Shown here: piece by piece, positions 35,929 to 49,157 of the stretch
Layout: the number at the start of each line of letters is the position of its first letter
Numbering within the stretch: the first letter of the stretch is position 1
Origin: Stieleria varia
GTDB taxonomy: Bacteria; Planctomycetota; Planctomycetia; Pirellulales; Pirellulaceae
Length of the DNA stretch: 64,000 nucleotides
Assembly: GCF_038443385.1 (NCBI RefSeq)
Contig: NZ_CP151726.1
Coordinates: forward strand, 7,440,001 to 7,504,000
Reading direction: 5' to 3'
Position numbers and translations under genes: made by a program
Notes under the pieces: generated by a model
Databases searched by the model: none
The model's input: the letters and a program-made list of their open reading frames with translations, nothing else
Told to the model about the DNA's origin: nothing

Positions 35929-37473
35929 ATGACTCGCCTGATTCACTTGGACCCCATCGACAATGTGGCGATCGCAACCGAGGGAATCGGTTTGGGCATT
36001 ACGGCGGTCGTCCGTGACCGAGAGGTGACCAGTCGGACGGCGATCCCGCGAGGGCACAAGATCGCGGTCTGTCGCGTGGAGAAGGGGCAGCCGCTGGTGA
36101 AATACGGCCAGCCGATCGGTGTGGCAACCGTTGATATCGAAATCGGCGACCATGTCCATACCCACAACGTTCGCGATCAACACGACGTCAGTAGCGACCT
36201 CAGCAGCGTGTCGCCTCCGCCCTTTCCTGAAAGTCAGCGACGTACGTTTCAGGGTTTCAATCGACCGGACGGCCGCGTCGGAACTCGCAACTACGTCGCC
36301 GTCATGTCGACGGTCAACTGCAGCGCCACGGTCTGCCATCAAGTCGTTGCCCGGTTCGATGCTCAGCGAATGCAGCGATGGCCGAACGTCGACGGCGTCT
36401 TCGCCGCCACGCACACCACCGGCTGCGCGATGCAGTATCACGGCATCAAGCATCAGATGCTCGGTCGCACGATGGCCGGGTACGCCAACCATCCCAACGT
36501 CGGCGGTTGCCTGATGATCGGATTGGGATGTGAACAAAACACTGCGGGCTACTTGGCTGAACACCACAACGTGGTCGCATTGTACGCCCCGAGCGGCGAA
36601 AAACTGACGCGCGATGACGGCATCGCCATGCTGACGATGCAAACCGAAGGCGGCACGCGGGCGACGATCGACAAAGCAGAGAAGTTGCTGGAGCAGGTGC
36701 TGGACCAAGCCGATCGATTTCAACGCAGCGAGACCGATGCCCGGCACCTGATGCTGGCAGTCGAGTGCGGCGGCAGCGATGGTTATTCCGGCTTGACCGC
36801 CAATCCCGCCGTCGGCGTCGTTTCGGATCACTTGGTCGCGTGTGGCGGCACGGTCGTGCTCTCGGAGACCACCGAGCTTTATGGTGCCGAGCACTTGTTG
36901 GTGCGACGCAGTCGTAACCAAGCGGTCGCGCAGAAACTGCTTGATCGCATCGAGTGGTGGAAAGAATACGTGGCACACTACGGCGGAGAGATCAACAACA
37001 ACCCTTCGGTGGGCAATAAAGCCGGAGGGTTGACGACGATCACGGAAAAGTCACTCGGTGCGGTTTCCAAGAGTGGCTCCACTGCATTGGAAGCCGTCTA
37101 CGACTACGCCGAGCGGGTGAACACGTCCGGCTTGGTCGTCATGGACTCGCCGGGTTTTGATCCCGCCAGCGTGACGGGCAAGGTCGCTGGCGGTGCAAAT
37201 CTGGTGATGTTCACGACCGGTCGCGGCAGTTGCTTTGGCTGCAAGCCGTCACCGGTGATCAAGATCGCGTCCAACTCGATGCTATTTGACGCGATGCGTG
37301 AAGACATGGACCTCAACGCGGGCAGCTTGCTCGAGGGCGGCGACTTGCAGTCGCTCGGGGCGGAGTTCTTTGACTACGCGTTGCGAGTCGCCAGTGGGGA
37401 GCAAACCGCAAGCGAACGTCAGGGTTTCGGCGACCACGAGTTTGTGCCGTGGACGGTCGGCCCCACCGTCTGA
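35929..37473 (+). CDS. uxaA: UxaA-family altronate/galactarate dehydratase
   Basis: A sugar-acid dehydratase of the altronate hydrolase/D-galactarate dehydratase family. From the ATG at 35929 (MTRLIHLDPIDNVAIA) it has 514 residues. The N-terminal SAF domain (about 1-90) includes 'IPRGHKIAV' and ends 'GDHVHTHNV'. The catalytic part begins 'FQGFNRPDGRVGTRNYVAV' and shows 'HTTGCAMQ', 'GLGCEQN', 'ECGGSDGYSGLTANPAVG' and 'GRGSCFGCKPSPVIKIASN', the Cys-containing segments thought to bind iron. I cannot tell altronate from galactarate specificity. No uronate-pathway partner is adjacent. Confidence 0.88.
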   Translation: MTRLIHLDPIDNVAIATEGIGLGITAVVRDREVTSRTAIPRGHKIAVCRVEKGQPLVKYGQPIGVATVDIEIGDHVHTHNVRDQHDVSSDLSSVSPPPFPESQRRTFQGFNRPDGRVGTRNYVAVMSTVNCSATVCHQVVARFDAQRMQRWPNVDGVFAATHTTGCAMQYHGIKHQMLGRTMAGYANHPNVGGCLMIGLGCEQNTAGYLAEHHNVVALYAPSGEKLTRDDGIAMLTMQTEGGTRATIDKAEKLLEQVLDQADRFQRSETDARHLMLAVECGGSDGYSGLTANPAVGVVSDHLVACGGTVVLSETTELYGAEHLLVRRSRNQAVAQKLLDRIEWWKEYVAHYGGEINNNPSVGNKAGGLTTITEKSLGAVSKSGSTALEAVYDYAERVNTSGLVVMDSPGFDPASVTGKVAGGANLVMFTTGRGSCFGCKPSPVIKIASNSMLFDAMREDMDLNAGSLLEGGDLQSLGAEFFDYALRVASGEQTASERQGFGDHEFVPWTVGPTV

Positions 37474-37487
37474 GATGGCAAATGTAC

Positions 37488-37507
37488 GTCAGCCTTTCCA
37501 GGCTGAC
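37488..37507. repeat. Hairpin of the GTCAGCCT(TTCC)AGGCTGAC family
   Basis: A 20-bp palindrome 15 bases after the uxaA stop, preceded by GTAC. It is the same type as those at 16376-16458, 29055-29142 and 38195-38214. Confidence 0.8.
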
Positions 37508-37610
37508 CTACCTCCTAACACGCATTAGACGACGTAGGTCATGCTGTGCATGACGCCATGCGTAAAACGCAATCGAGCCAAGCCGGATGTTACCAAGAGG
37601 GGTAGTTCTG

Positions 37611-37990
37611 GGCTGTTCAAAATTTGGGGTTGTGGCACTATGGCGCTCCGCAAGTTTCTGTCACCTCTCCCGGCGCAGGTGGTGGCCCCCAGTGAGCCTC
37701 AGGCGCTAGCCGTGGGCCTGAGGCGGATTGTGGTGCCGGCCCACGGCTAGCGGGCCGTTGATTTAGTGAGTCGCGACGCGTAAGCGGCCGGGCCTACCGC
37801 ATTGCCCGGTGCCTTACGGCCCACGGCTCACCCTTGCGTTCCCAATTTCGATTAAATCAACAGGCCACTAGCGCCTGAGGCGGATTGTGGTGCCGGCCCA
37901 CGGCTAGCGCCTGAGGCTCACTCTGATTGCGATGCATGGGGCAAAAACATGGACTGAAAAAACAATGCCAACACCAAATTTTGAACAGCC
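37611..37990. mobile_element. 380-bp MITE-like element with perfect 17-bp terminal inverted repeats
   Basis: The ends GGCTGTTCAAAATTTGG (37611-37627) and its exact complement (37974-37990) frame a palindromic core with GTGAGCCTCAGGCGCTAGCC at 37692 and its complement at 37902. Flanking GGGTAGTTCTGG (37600-37611) and GGGTAGTCCTGG (37993-38004) differ by one base and may be a target duplication. There is no transposase gene, so a helper elsewhere would be needed. A second element is nested inside (37753-37867), and a decayed relative lies at 18418-18724. It occupies the gap between convergent uxaA and rpoC. Confidence 0.82.
37753..37867. mobile_element. 115-bp insertion nested in the MITE-like element
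   Basis: It interrupts the palindromic core of the 37611-37990 element and is bordered by CTAGCG on both sides (37747-37752 and 37868-37873), consistent with a 6-bp target duplication. Its ends GGCCGTTGATTTA and TAAATCAACAGGCCA are near-inverted repeats. Inside are GACGCGTAAGCGGCCGGGC and an imperfect inverted partner near 37804-37831; a copy of the first arm occurs at 14300-14326. Confidence 0.78.
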
Positions 37991-38063
37991 CCGGGTAGTC
38001 CTGGCCACTTACGAGAGCGTACCGTTAGCATGGTCCAGTCTTAGAACGTGAGTTCGGTAGATG

Positions 38064-38123
38064 AGCCGTTTTGGCGTTAGCCACGGTTTTCGTGACACAA
38101 CCGTGGCTAACGCCAAAACGGCT
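38064..38123. repeat. Perfect 25-bp inverted repeat downstream of rpoC
   Basis: Arms 38064-38088 (starting AGCCGTTTTGGCGTTAGCCA) and 38099-38123 are exact complements with a 10-nt loop. There is no clear T-run. It lies about 110 bases beyond the rpoC stop and could be a terminator or a REP-type element. Confidence 0.85.
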
Positions 38124-38190
38124 AACCCCAAAATCAAGACCGGACGATGCACTAGTCATGCAGAGCATGACCTACGAATCTACTTGGTTG

Positions 38191-38218
38191 GTACGTCAGC
38201 CTGGAAAGGCTGACGTAC
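38191..38218 (-). terminator. Hairpin 15 bases after the rpoC stop
   Basis: GTACGTCAGCCT (38191-38202) pairs with AGGCTGACGTAC (38207-38218) around a GGAA loop. It belongs to the GTCAGGCT family and is well placed to end rpoBC transcription, although no long U tract follows. Confidence 0.6.
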
Positions 38219-38233
38219 TTGGCAGGCTAACGA

Positions 38234-41200
38234 TTACTCTTGGTCGCTCTGCTCTGGTTCGCCGCCGCCGCCGAGGAGTGATCCCAAGCTGGGCTCCGAT
38301 TCCATCTCGGTGGATGCCGATTGGCTCATCGGATGATCCACGGGCGTCGCTGCCCCGAGGAAATCATCTCCGGCTTCGAGCAACGGGAAGCTTTCTTCCA
38401 AGCTCTGAACTGGTGCGGTGGCAAGTTCCTCGAGTGCTTCGCGGCGGTAGTTGACCTCCGATTCTTGGAAGATTCGGAATCCGGTACCGGCGGGGATCAA
38501 GTGTCCCAGGATCACGTTCTCCTTCAAGCCGACCAAGCGGTCGACCTTGCCGGCCAAGGCGGCTTCCGTCAACACCTTGGTCGTTTCTTGGAACGACGCG
38601 GCGCTGATGAAACTGTTGGACTGAACGGCGGCCTTGGTGATCCCCAGCAGCTGAGTACTGGCGGTCGCCGACTTGGGCTTTTTGCCCTTGGCCGGCGTGC
38701 CACCTTCGGCTTCGATCTGGGCGTTGATCTGTTCGAACAACTCTTTTGGAATGATCGTGCCTTCGCTGTAATCGCTATCGCCGGGGTTGGCGATCTTGAT
38801 GCACTTGGCCAACTCCTGGTTGGCACGACGGAACTGGAATCGGTCCATCACCAAACCGGGCAACAGATTGGTGTCACCGGCGTTCTCGATCTTCACCTTG
38901 CGAAGCATGCGGGCGATGATGATTTCACAGTGCTTGTCGTTGATCTCAACCTTTTGCGATTGATAAACCTGTTGAATTTCGTGCAGCAAGTACTGCTGAA
39001 CGGCTTCTTCGCCCGAAACGCGGAGGATGTCGTGGGGGACCAGCGGACCGTCGACGAGCGACTGGCCTGCTTTGACCACGTCTCCGGTGTGCACCAGGAA
39101 TCGCTTGCCGGTGGGCACCATGTGCTCGCGTTCGATACCCGATTCACTGCGAACCACGATCGTCGTCTTACCGCGTTTTTTCTCGGCCAAGATTTCAACT
39201 TCCCCGTCCACCTCTGAGATGATCGCGGGATCCTTGGGCTTTCGAGCTTCAAAGATCTCGGTAACCCGAGGCAGACCGCCGGTGATGTCCGAAACACCAC
39301 CGCTGTCACGCGGCATTTCGGCCAGCGTCATCCCCGGCTCAACGGTCATTCCGTCGGTACAGGAGATAACGGCCCGTTCGGGCAGGAACTGAACGTCCAG
39401 AGCTTTACCGGTGTTGTCTTCAACGACGATCTGCGGGTGCAGGTCACCCTTGTGATCGATGACCAACAATCGGCTCTTGCCGCTGGCATCCCGTTCGGTA
39501 CGGACGGTTTCGCCTTCGACGACGTCTTCGAATCGAACTTTACCGGCGACCTCCGACAGAATCGGAACCGAGTAAGGATTCCATTGGCAGAGTGTTTCGC
39601 CATTGACGACCTTTTGACCGTCTTCGACCAACAGAACCGAACCGCTGGGGATCGGATAGCTTTCGAATTCGCGACCTCGATCGTCGACCAAGGAGATTTC
39701 ACCGTTACGGGTGAGCACCACCATACGGCCTTCGCTATTCTTGACGGCGCGGATGCGGGTCAAGCGAACTTCACCGGACTTCTTGCTCTTGATGTCTGAC
39801 TCTTCCATCGTCTTGCTCACGCTACCACCGATGTGGAACGTACGCATGGTCAACTGGGTACCGGGTTCACCAATACTTTGGGCAGCGATGATTCCGACGG
39901 CCATGCCTTCTTCCACCATGGCACCGGTGGACATGTCCATTCCGTAGCAGCGGCGGCAAACGCCCAGCGGAGCATCGCAGGTCATGGGCGTACGAACTTG
40001 GATCTTTTCCAAGCCCATCAGTTCGATCTTACGAGCGATTTCGGGGGTGATCATTTCGTTTTCGGCCACGACGACTTCGTCGGTCACCGGGTTGACGATC
40101 GACTTGCGGCTGACACGACCGTTGATCGAGTCGGCCAAACGGACTTCGACCTTTTCCCCACGATAGACGACACCCTTGGTGATGCCCTGAGTGGTCCCGC
40201 AGTTGTCCATCGTGATCACAACGTTCTGTGCCACGTCGGCCAACTTTCGAGTCAGGTAACCGCTGTCGGCGGTCTTCAACGCCGTATCGGCCAAGCCCTT
40301 GCGAGCACCGTGCGTGGAGCTGAAGTACTCCAACACCGAGAGGCCTTCGCGGAAGTTTGCCTTGATGGGCGTCTCGATGATCTCCCCGGTCGGCTTGGCC
40401 ATCAGACCCCGCATACCGGCGAGCTGGCGAATCTGAGCGATACCACCCCGTGCACCGGAGTGACTCATCAAGAACACGGGGTTGATGTACCAGCCGCCTT
40501 CGCGGACATCGCTTTCCATCGCCGCCATCATGTCGGTGGTGATCAATTCGCGAGCCTTGGTCCATTCGTCCAGGACCAACTGATAGCGTTCGTCGTCTGC
40601 GACTTGACCGCGATCGTACGCCTTCTTCAGTCGCATGACTTCCTTTTCGGCTTCCTTGATGTACTCGGTCTTGGAGTCCGGCGTGACCAAGTCGTCGGTT
40701 GCGAAGGACAGACCGCTACGAGTGGATTCGCGGAAACCCATCTGCATCATGTCGTCCAGCAGGTGAATCGTCGCCTTTCGGCCCAGACGCTGATAGCAAT
40801 CGCTAATCGCACTGGCCAAGTCACCGCTGCGCATCGCGCGGTTATAGAAATCCATCCCGTCGGGCAGCATGTCGTTGAACAACACGCGACCCGGGGTGGT
40901 TTCGATGATCGCACCGTACTTCGAATCTTCTTCCTCGGTTTTCAGGCGTTGGTGACGCGGCAGACGCATTTTGATCTTGGCGTGCAAGTCGACGGCTTTT
41001 TGCGCGAACGCAAATTCGACTTCTTGGTAGCCGGAGAAGATCATGCCCTCGCCCTTGCGACCGGGCAGCTGGGCCGTCATGTAGTAGCAACCCATCACGA
41101 TGTCCTGTGAGGGGCTCATGATCGGCTTGCCGTTGGATGGTGCGAACACGTTGTTCGTGCTCATCATCAACGTGTGGGCCTCCACCTGAGCTTCGATCGA

Positions 41201-42613
41201 CAGTGGCAAGTGGACTGCCATCTGGTCACCGTCGAAGTCAGCGTTGAAACCTTTGCAGACCAGCGGGTGCAGGTTGATCGCGTTGCCTTCGACCAGTGTC
41301 GGTTCGAACGCTTGGATCCCCATGCGGTGCAGCGTGGGGGCACGGTTGAGCAACACCGGGTGATTGGTGATCACTTGCTCCAGGATATCCCAAACCTCTT
41401 CGTCCTTACGCTCCAGCATCTTCTTGGCGGACTTGATCGTGTCGGCGTGGCCGAGTTCCTTCAAGCGGCGGATGATGAACGGTTGGTAGAGTTCCAACGC
41501 GATCTTCTTGGGCAGACCGCACTGGTGCAGTTTCAGTCGGGGGCCGACCACAATCACGCTTCGGGCGGAATAGTCGACGCGTTTACCGAGCAGGTTTTCG
41601 CGGAAACGTCCCTGCTTGCCCTTGATCATATCGGTCAAGGATTTCAGGGGACGGTTGGACGAGCCGAGCACGGGACGTTTGCAGCGGTTGTTGTCGAACA
41701 ACGCGTCGACGGACTGCTGCAGCATCCGCTTTTCATTGCGAATGATGACTTCCGGCGCGTTCAAATCGACGAGCTTGCGCAAGCGGTTGTTGCGGTTGAT
41801 GATCCGGCGATACAGGTCATTCAAATCGCTGGTGGCAAAGTTGCCGCTGTCGAGCAAAACGAGAGGACGCAAGTCGGGTGGAATGACGGGGATGACGTCG
41901 AGCACCATCCACTCGGGGCGGTTGTCGCTGTCGCGGATCGCTTCCACGATTTTCAGCCGGTTGATCAAGTCCTTCTTCTTTTGCTTGCTGCCGGTCTCGG
42001 CCAAGTCGATACGCAGTTGCTCGGACAATTGAACCAAGTCCAACTGGTTGAGCAGCTTGCGGACCGCTTCGGCACCCATGTCGGCTTCGAAAGACCCCGG
42101 GCCGTACTGAGTACGGGCGGCGCGGAACTCTTCTTCGGTCAGCAGTTGTTGGTGCTCCAAGTCGGTCGTGCCTGGATCGACGACGACGTAGTCTTGGAAA
42201 TAGATGACCTTTTCCAGCGAGCTGGTTTTCATCGCCAACAGGTTGCCCAAGCGTGAGGGCATGGCTTTGAAGAACCAGATGTGTACGACGGGGGCGGCCA
42301 GTTCGATGTGGCCCATGCGTTTACGACGTACGCGGCTGTGGGTGACCTTGACGCCGCAGCGGTCGCAGATCATCCCCTTGTACTTCATTCCGCGATACTT
42401 GCCGCAGGCGCATTCCCAGTCCTTTTCAGGGCCGAAGATTCGTTCGCAGAACAAGCCGTCTTTTTCGGGGCGGTAGGTTCGGTAGTTGATCGTTTCCGGC
42501 TTCTTGACTTCGCCAAACGACCAACTCTTGATGTCCTGGGGACGTGCCAGGGAGATGCGAACGGATGCGTAGTCGTTAATGCGATCGTAGTTGCTGGTTT
42601 CGCCAATCGACAT
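38234..42613 (-). CDS. rpoC: RNA polymerase beta' subunit
   Basis: Catalytic beta' subunit of RNA polymerase. The 1459-residue protein contains the N-terminal zinc site (CACGKY...CDRCGV), the rudder and clamp region, the magnesium-binding NADFDGDQM motif, the bridge helix and the second zinc cluster ([13 protein letters not shown]). The tail from about 1420 is acidic and Ser/Gly-rich. The ATG at 42613 begins [20 protein letters not shown]. It is 158 bases downstream of rpoB on the same strand, an unusually wide gap for this operon but with no terminator that I can see. Confidence 0.98.
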   Translation of the reverse strand: MSIGETSNYDRINDYASVRISLARPQDIKSWSFGEVKKPETINYRTYRPEKDGLFCERIFGPEKDWECACGKYRGMKYKGMICDRCGVKVTHSRVRRKRMGHIELAAPVVHIWFFKAMPSRLGNLLAMKTSSLEKVIYFQDYVVVDPGTTDLEHQQLLTEEEFRAARTQYGPGSFEADMGAEAVRKLLNQLDLVQLSEQLRIDLAETGSKQKKKDLINRLKIVEAIRDSDNRPEWMVLDVIPVIPPDLRPLVLLDSGNFATSDLNDLYRRIINRNNRLRKLVDLNAPEVIIRNEKRMLQQSVDALFDNNRCKRPVLGSSNRPLKSLTDMIKGKQGRFRENLLGKRVDYSARSVIVVGPRLKLHQCGLPKKIALELYQPFIIRRLKELGHADTIKSAKKMLERKDEEVWDILEQVITNHPVLLNRAPTLHRMGIQAFEPTLVEGNAINLHPLVCKGFNADFDGDQMAVHLPLSIEAQVEAHTLMMSTNNVFAPSNGKPIMSPSQDIVMGCYYMTAQLPGRKGEGMIFSGYQEVEFAFAQKAVDLHAKIKMRLPRHQRLKTEEEDSKYGAIIETTPGRVLFNDMLPDGMDFYNRAMRSGDLASAISDCYQRLGRKATIHLLDDMMQMGFRESTRSGLSFATDDLVTPDSKTEYIKEAEKEVMRLKKAYDRGQVADDERYQLVLDEWTKARELITTDMMAAMESDVREGGWYINPVFLMSHSGARGGIAQIRQLAGMRGLMAKPTGEIIETPIKANFREGLSVLEYFSSTHGARKGLADTALKTADSGYLTRKLADVAQNVVITMDNCGTTQGITKGVVYRGEKVEVRLADSINGRVSRKSIVNPVTDEVVVAENEMITPEIARKIELMGLEKIQVRTPMTCDAPLGVCRRCYGMDMSTGAMVEEGMAVGIIAAQSIGEPGTQLTMRTFHIGGSVSKTMEESDIKSKKSGEVRLTRIRAVKNSEGRMVVLTRNGEISLVDDRGREFESYPIPSGSVLLVEDGQKVVNGETLCQWNPYSVPILSEVAGKVRFEDVVEGETVRTERDASGKSRLLVIDHKGDLHPQIVVEDNTGKALDVQFLPERAVISCTDGMTVEPGMTLAEMPRDSGGVSDITGGLPRVTEIFEARKPKDPAIISEVDGEVEILAEKKRGKTTIVVRSESGIEREHMVPTGKRFLVHTGDVVKAGQSLVDGPLVPHDILRVSGEEAVQQYLLHEIQQVYQSQKVEINDKHCEIIIARMLRKVKIENAGDTNLLPGLVMDRFQFRRANQELAKCIKIANPGDSDYSEGTIIPKELFEQINAQIEAEGGTPAKGKKPKSATASTQLLGITKAAVQSNSFISAASFQETTKVLTEAALAGKVDRLVGLKENVILGHLIPAGTGFRIFQESEVNYRREALEELATAPVQSLEESFPLLEAGDDFLGAATPVDHPMSQSASTEMESEPSLGSLLGGGGEPEQSDQE

Positions 42614-42771
42614 ATGTGGGCTCCTAGCTATTAGCGGTGAGCAATTAGCTGTGATGGATGACTGTGTGAGAGGGAAGGTGCGGCCAAAGCGTGATCAGGT
42701 TCGGCCGCTGATTGAAATCAAGCGGATTGGCGGCGGTCACGTGTGCGTGACGGCCGCCGGGCTGTGGAGCG

Positions 42772-46494
<3,723 letters not shown>

Positions 46495-47241
46495 CGGATG
46501 AGAGGCTCCTGAGGGGTTCACGCAGGACCGACATGGATCGGTGCCGTACGAAAAACCTGGGTCAAAATGAATCGCTAGTGGGTGTGTTTGGTGTGTGTAA
46601 CCAAGTCGCAAATGCGTTTCTTGTGTCGTTTTCGGACCAGTTGGTCCGCCGCAATCGGCAAGCTCTTTGCCGACCGGGCGAGATCAGCGATGAGAGCTTG
46701 GACCCTCAGCGCAAACCTTCAGCGGATCATGTCAATTCACTGGCAACCAACTCGCTGGCAACCAAGCGTGAAACACGCATTGAACTCGCATCAAACTCTG
46801 GGGCAACTCGTACGGAGTCATGCAATTCCGCACCAGTTCGGGCATGGCTGGGCGGCATGGGAAAGCGACGGGACAGCGGGAACGCAAAGATTTGGCCTGG
46901 GTACACTCACGGAGAGTATCACATTGAGCCAAATCACGAAAGCCCAACCGGGCAAACTGGCCCGAATTGTGCTGCTAAACCCGACTGTCAATCGCAAGTT
47001 GTTTTCCGGCAATGGTTTAAGGTGCAGGATTGCCACCGCCGATCGTGCTCGATGGGATCGAATCCCACGTAGGAGAAGGATTTTTTTTCGAGAAGTCTTG
47101 ATGGCTTTTGACCGTGGCGAACAATCCGACCACAATCACTGCTGCCCTAACAGCCGATTTCAACACCGCGAGTTCACGACTCGTCACCCGATCAAACCAA
47201 CCGATCGCCAACCGATTCCTCTTCCCTCCAGGACTACCCGC
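46495..47241. other. 747-bp spacer between rpoB and the divergent sulfatase gene
   Basis: The region should include the rpoB promoter and the sulfatase promoter. Several frames are open but encode low-complexity or shadow-like peptides. A short direct repeat (CTGGCAACCAA) occurs twice near 46740-46771. A tRNA-like T-arm sequence near 47059-47077 was considered and rejected. The T-run near 47083-47090 follows no strong stem. Confidence 0.45.
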
Positions 47242-48834
47242 ATGTCGCGTTTTCGTACCGTCCCTGCCCTCTGTGTCCCTGCCCTCTGTGTCCCTGCCCT
47301 CTGCGTCGCCGCCCTGCTTGCCTGTTGCCAAGCACGACTTGCCAGCCAAGCCCAGGCCGCAGAAACCCGCGCCGCCGAAACACCCAATGTGATTGTCATC
47401 ATGGCGGATGACTTGGGCTACGGAGACCTCAGTTGCTACGGAGCAACCGAGTTGTCGACTCCGAACATCGATGCGTTGGCGGAGAACGGACTGCGATTCA
47501 CCCAAGGCTACTGCAGCGCGTCGACTTGCACGCCCACTCGCTTTTCCTTCCTGACCGGCATGTACGCGTTTCGTCAGCCCGGTGCCGGCATCGCGCCGCC
47601 CAACGCGACTGCCCTGGTCAAGCCGGGAACCGAAACGATCGCTTCGATCATGAAGCGTGCGGGCTACGCAACCGGCGTGGTGGGCAAGTGGCATCTCGGG
47701 CTGGGCGAAGGTGACGCGCCGGACTGGAACGGCGAGCTGAAACCCGGGCCGTTGGAGATCGGTTTCGACTACTGCTACTTGCTGCCCACGACCAACGACC
47801 GCGTGCCCAGTGTTTATGTGGAAAACCATCGAGTCGACGGCCTTGATCCGGCCGACCCACTCTGGGTCGGCAATAAACGCCCCAGCCCCGATCATCCCGT
47901 TGGCTCGGATCCCGAAGTTCGCAAGACGCTGAAGATGGACTGGAGTCACGGGCACAACAACACCGTCCACAACGGAATCGGACGTATCGGTTTCTACACC
48001 GGTGGCAACGCGGCGCGGTGGCGCGATGAGGACTTGGCGGACAAGTGGGTGGAAAAATCGGTCCAGTGGATCGAGCAAAACCAGTCCAAACCCTTCTTTC
48101 TGTTCTTCGCCTCGCATGACTTGCACGTGCCTCGAATGCCGCACGAGCGATTCCAGGGCAAGACCAAACTGGGCTATCGCGGCGATTCGATCATCCAGTT
48201 GGATTGGTGCGTGGGCGAATTGACGAAAACGCTCGACCGACTGGGGATTCGCGACAACACCATGATCTTGTTTTGCAGCGACAACGGTCCCGTGTTGGAT
48301 GATGGATACGAAGACGGCGCGATTACGAAACTCGGCAGCCACCAGCCCTCTGGAATCTACCGGGGCGGCAAGTACAGCATTTACGAAGGCGGCACCCGCA
48401 CGCCGCTGATCGCTCACTGGCCCGGCACGATCAAGCCTAGCACCTCGGACAAGATCGTTTGCACGGTCGATTTCGCAGCCAGCATGGCGGCATTGACCGG
48501 TCAAGAATTGGCCGATTCGGCGTGCCCGGATAGCTTCAACGTGTTGCCCGCGCTGCTCGGTCAAGACGACGCAAAGGGACGCGACCACTTGCTGCAACAA
48601 CCCAACAAAGGACCGACGTTGGCACTGAGAATCGGCGACTGGAAAGTGCTCTCTTACGAAAACGCCAAGCCGATGAAGCACCTGACGTACGAGAAAGGGC
48701 CGGGCAAGTACGAGCTGTACCACTTGGCCGACGATCCGTCGGAGACAAAGAATCTCGCCGATCAAGAACCCGAGCGGCTGAAGGAGATGCTGGCCGCCTT
48801 GGAGAAGATCAAAGCCGACGGCCGTTCACGTTGA
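47242..48834 (+). CDS. Exported sulfatase (CxPxR formylglycine type)
   Basis: A 530-residue type I sulfatase that should cleave sulfate esters from polysaccharides outside the cytoplasm. The ATG at 47242 gives a signal peptide (about 1-40); the frame extends upstream without meaning. The catalytic Cys96 in CTPTR (96-100) must be oxidised to formylglycine by a maturase, which is not in the window. Metal ligands are in 'IVIMADDLGYGDLSCYG' (Asp56, Asp57) and 'FCSDNGPVLDDG'. 'GVVGKWHLG' holds the conserved Lys/His pair. The signal peptide contains a repeated ALCVP unit made by a 15-bp tandem repeat at 47261-47305. Confidence 0.92.
   Translation: MSRFRTVPALCVPALCVPALCVAALLACCQARLASQAQAAETRAAETPNVIVIMADDLGYGDLSCYGATELSTPNIDALAENGLRFTQGYCSASTCTPTRFSFLTGMYAFRQPGAGIAPPNATALVKPGTETIASIMKRAGYATGVVGKWHLGLGEGDAPDWNGELKPGPLEIGFDYCYLLPTTNDRVPSVYVENHRVDGLDPADPLWVGNKRPSPDHPVGSDPEVRKTLKMDWSHGHNNTVHNGIGRIGFYTGGNAARWRDEDLADKWVEKSVQWIEQNQSKPFFLFFASHDLHVPRMPHERFQGKTKLGYRGDSIIQLDWCVGELTKTLDRLGIRDNTMILFCSDNGPVLDDGYEDGAITKLGSHQPSGIYRGGKYSIYEGGTRTPLIAHWPGTIKPSTSDKIVCTVDFAASMAALTGQELADSACPDSFNVLPALLGQDDAKGRDHLLQQPNKGPTLALRIGDWKVLSYENAKPMKHLTYEKGPGKYELYHLADDPSETKNLADQEPERLKEMLAALEKIKADGRSR
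47261..47305 (+). repeat. Three 15-bp tandem repeats in a signal-peptide coding region
   Basis: The unit TCCCTGCCCTCTGTG occurs at 47261-47275 and 47276-47290, with a one-base variant at 47291-47305. It encodes repeated (V)PALC in the hydrophobic core of the sulfatase signal peptide, so copy-number change would alter export-signal length in frame. Confidence 0.88.
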
Positions 48835-48900
48835 TAGTCGTTCGACTTTCCAAGTCGAAAACGCGAATCAAATAGTTGAACGCTCCTGCGATTAACGCCA

Positions 48901-49042
48901 ATACCGTTCAATGTTCGTAGGAGACACGTGGGGCAGGTTTGCAACCTGCCGACGCTCCAGGAACGAATGCCCGCATTTTCATAGTTTCTGCTGCGCCTTC
49001 GGCAGGTTACAAACCTGCCCCACTTGGAAAAGTGAACGGTAT
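48901..49042. mobile_element. 142-bp MITE-like palindromic element flanked by 14-bp direct repeats
   Basis: The ends ATACCGTTCA (48901-48910) and TGAACGGTAT (49033-49042) are inverted repeats. Inside are GTGGGGCAGGTTTGCAACCT at 48928 and its near-complement ending at 49022. On both sides, directly touching the ends, lies TGCGATTAACGCCA (48887-48900 and 49043-49056), the look of a target-site duplication. No gene is inside. It lies in the 323-bp gap between the convergent sulfatase and recG genes. Confidence 0.8.
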
Positions 49043-49120
49043 TGCGATTAACGCCAGGCCAACGTCGTACGGTTCACAGGTCCGTCGCGACACCGTCGAG
49101 CGTATGGCGACGCACGCTAT

Positions 49121-49142
49121 CGACTTGGAAAGTCGAGCGACG
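49121..49142. repeat. GACTTGGAAAGTC-family half element
   Basis: CGACTTGGAAAGTCGAGCGA lies here, 15 bases beyond the recG stop region; a half element in the opposite orientation is at about 48838-48862. Both are kin to the palindromes at 9435 and 33447. Confidence 0.75.
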
Positions 49143-49157
49143 TTAAGCAAGCGACGA

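Noticed and set aside
46533-47072. A 179-codon frame between rpoB and the sulfatase
   Set aside because: Low-complexity, no family resemblance, and overlapped by another frame that merely extends the sulfatase gene upstream of its signal peptide.
47040-47095. A tRNA-like T-arm (TGGGATCGAATCCCA) followed by a T-run
   Set aside because: The first loop base is A instead of T, no acceptor, D-arm or anticodon arm can be drawn upstream, and the apparent acceptor strand has no partner.
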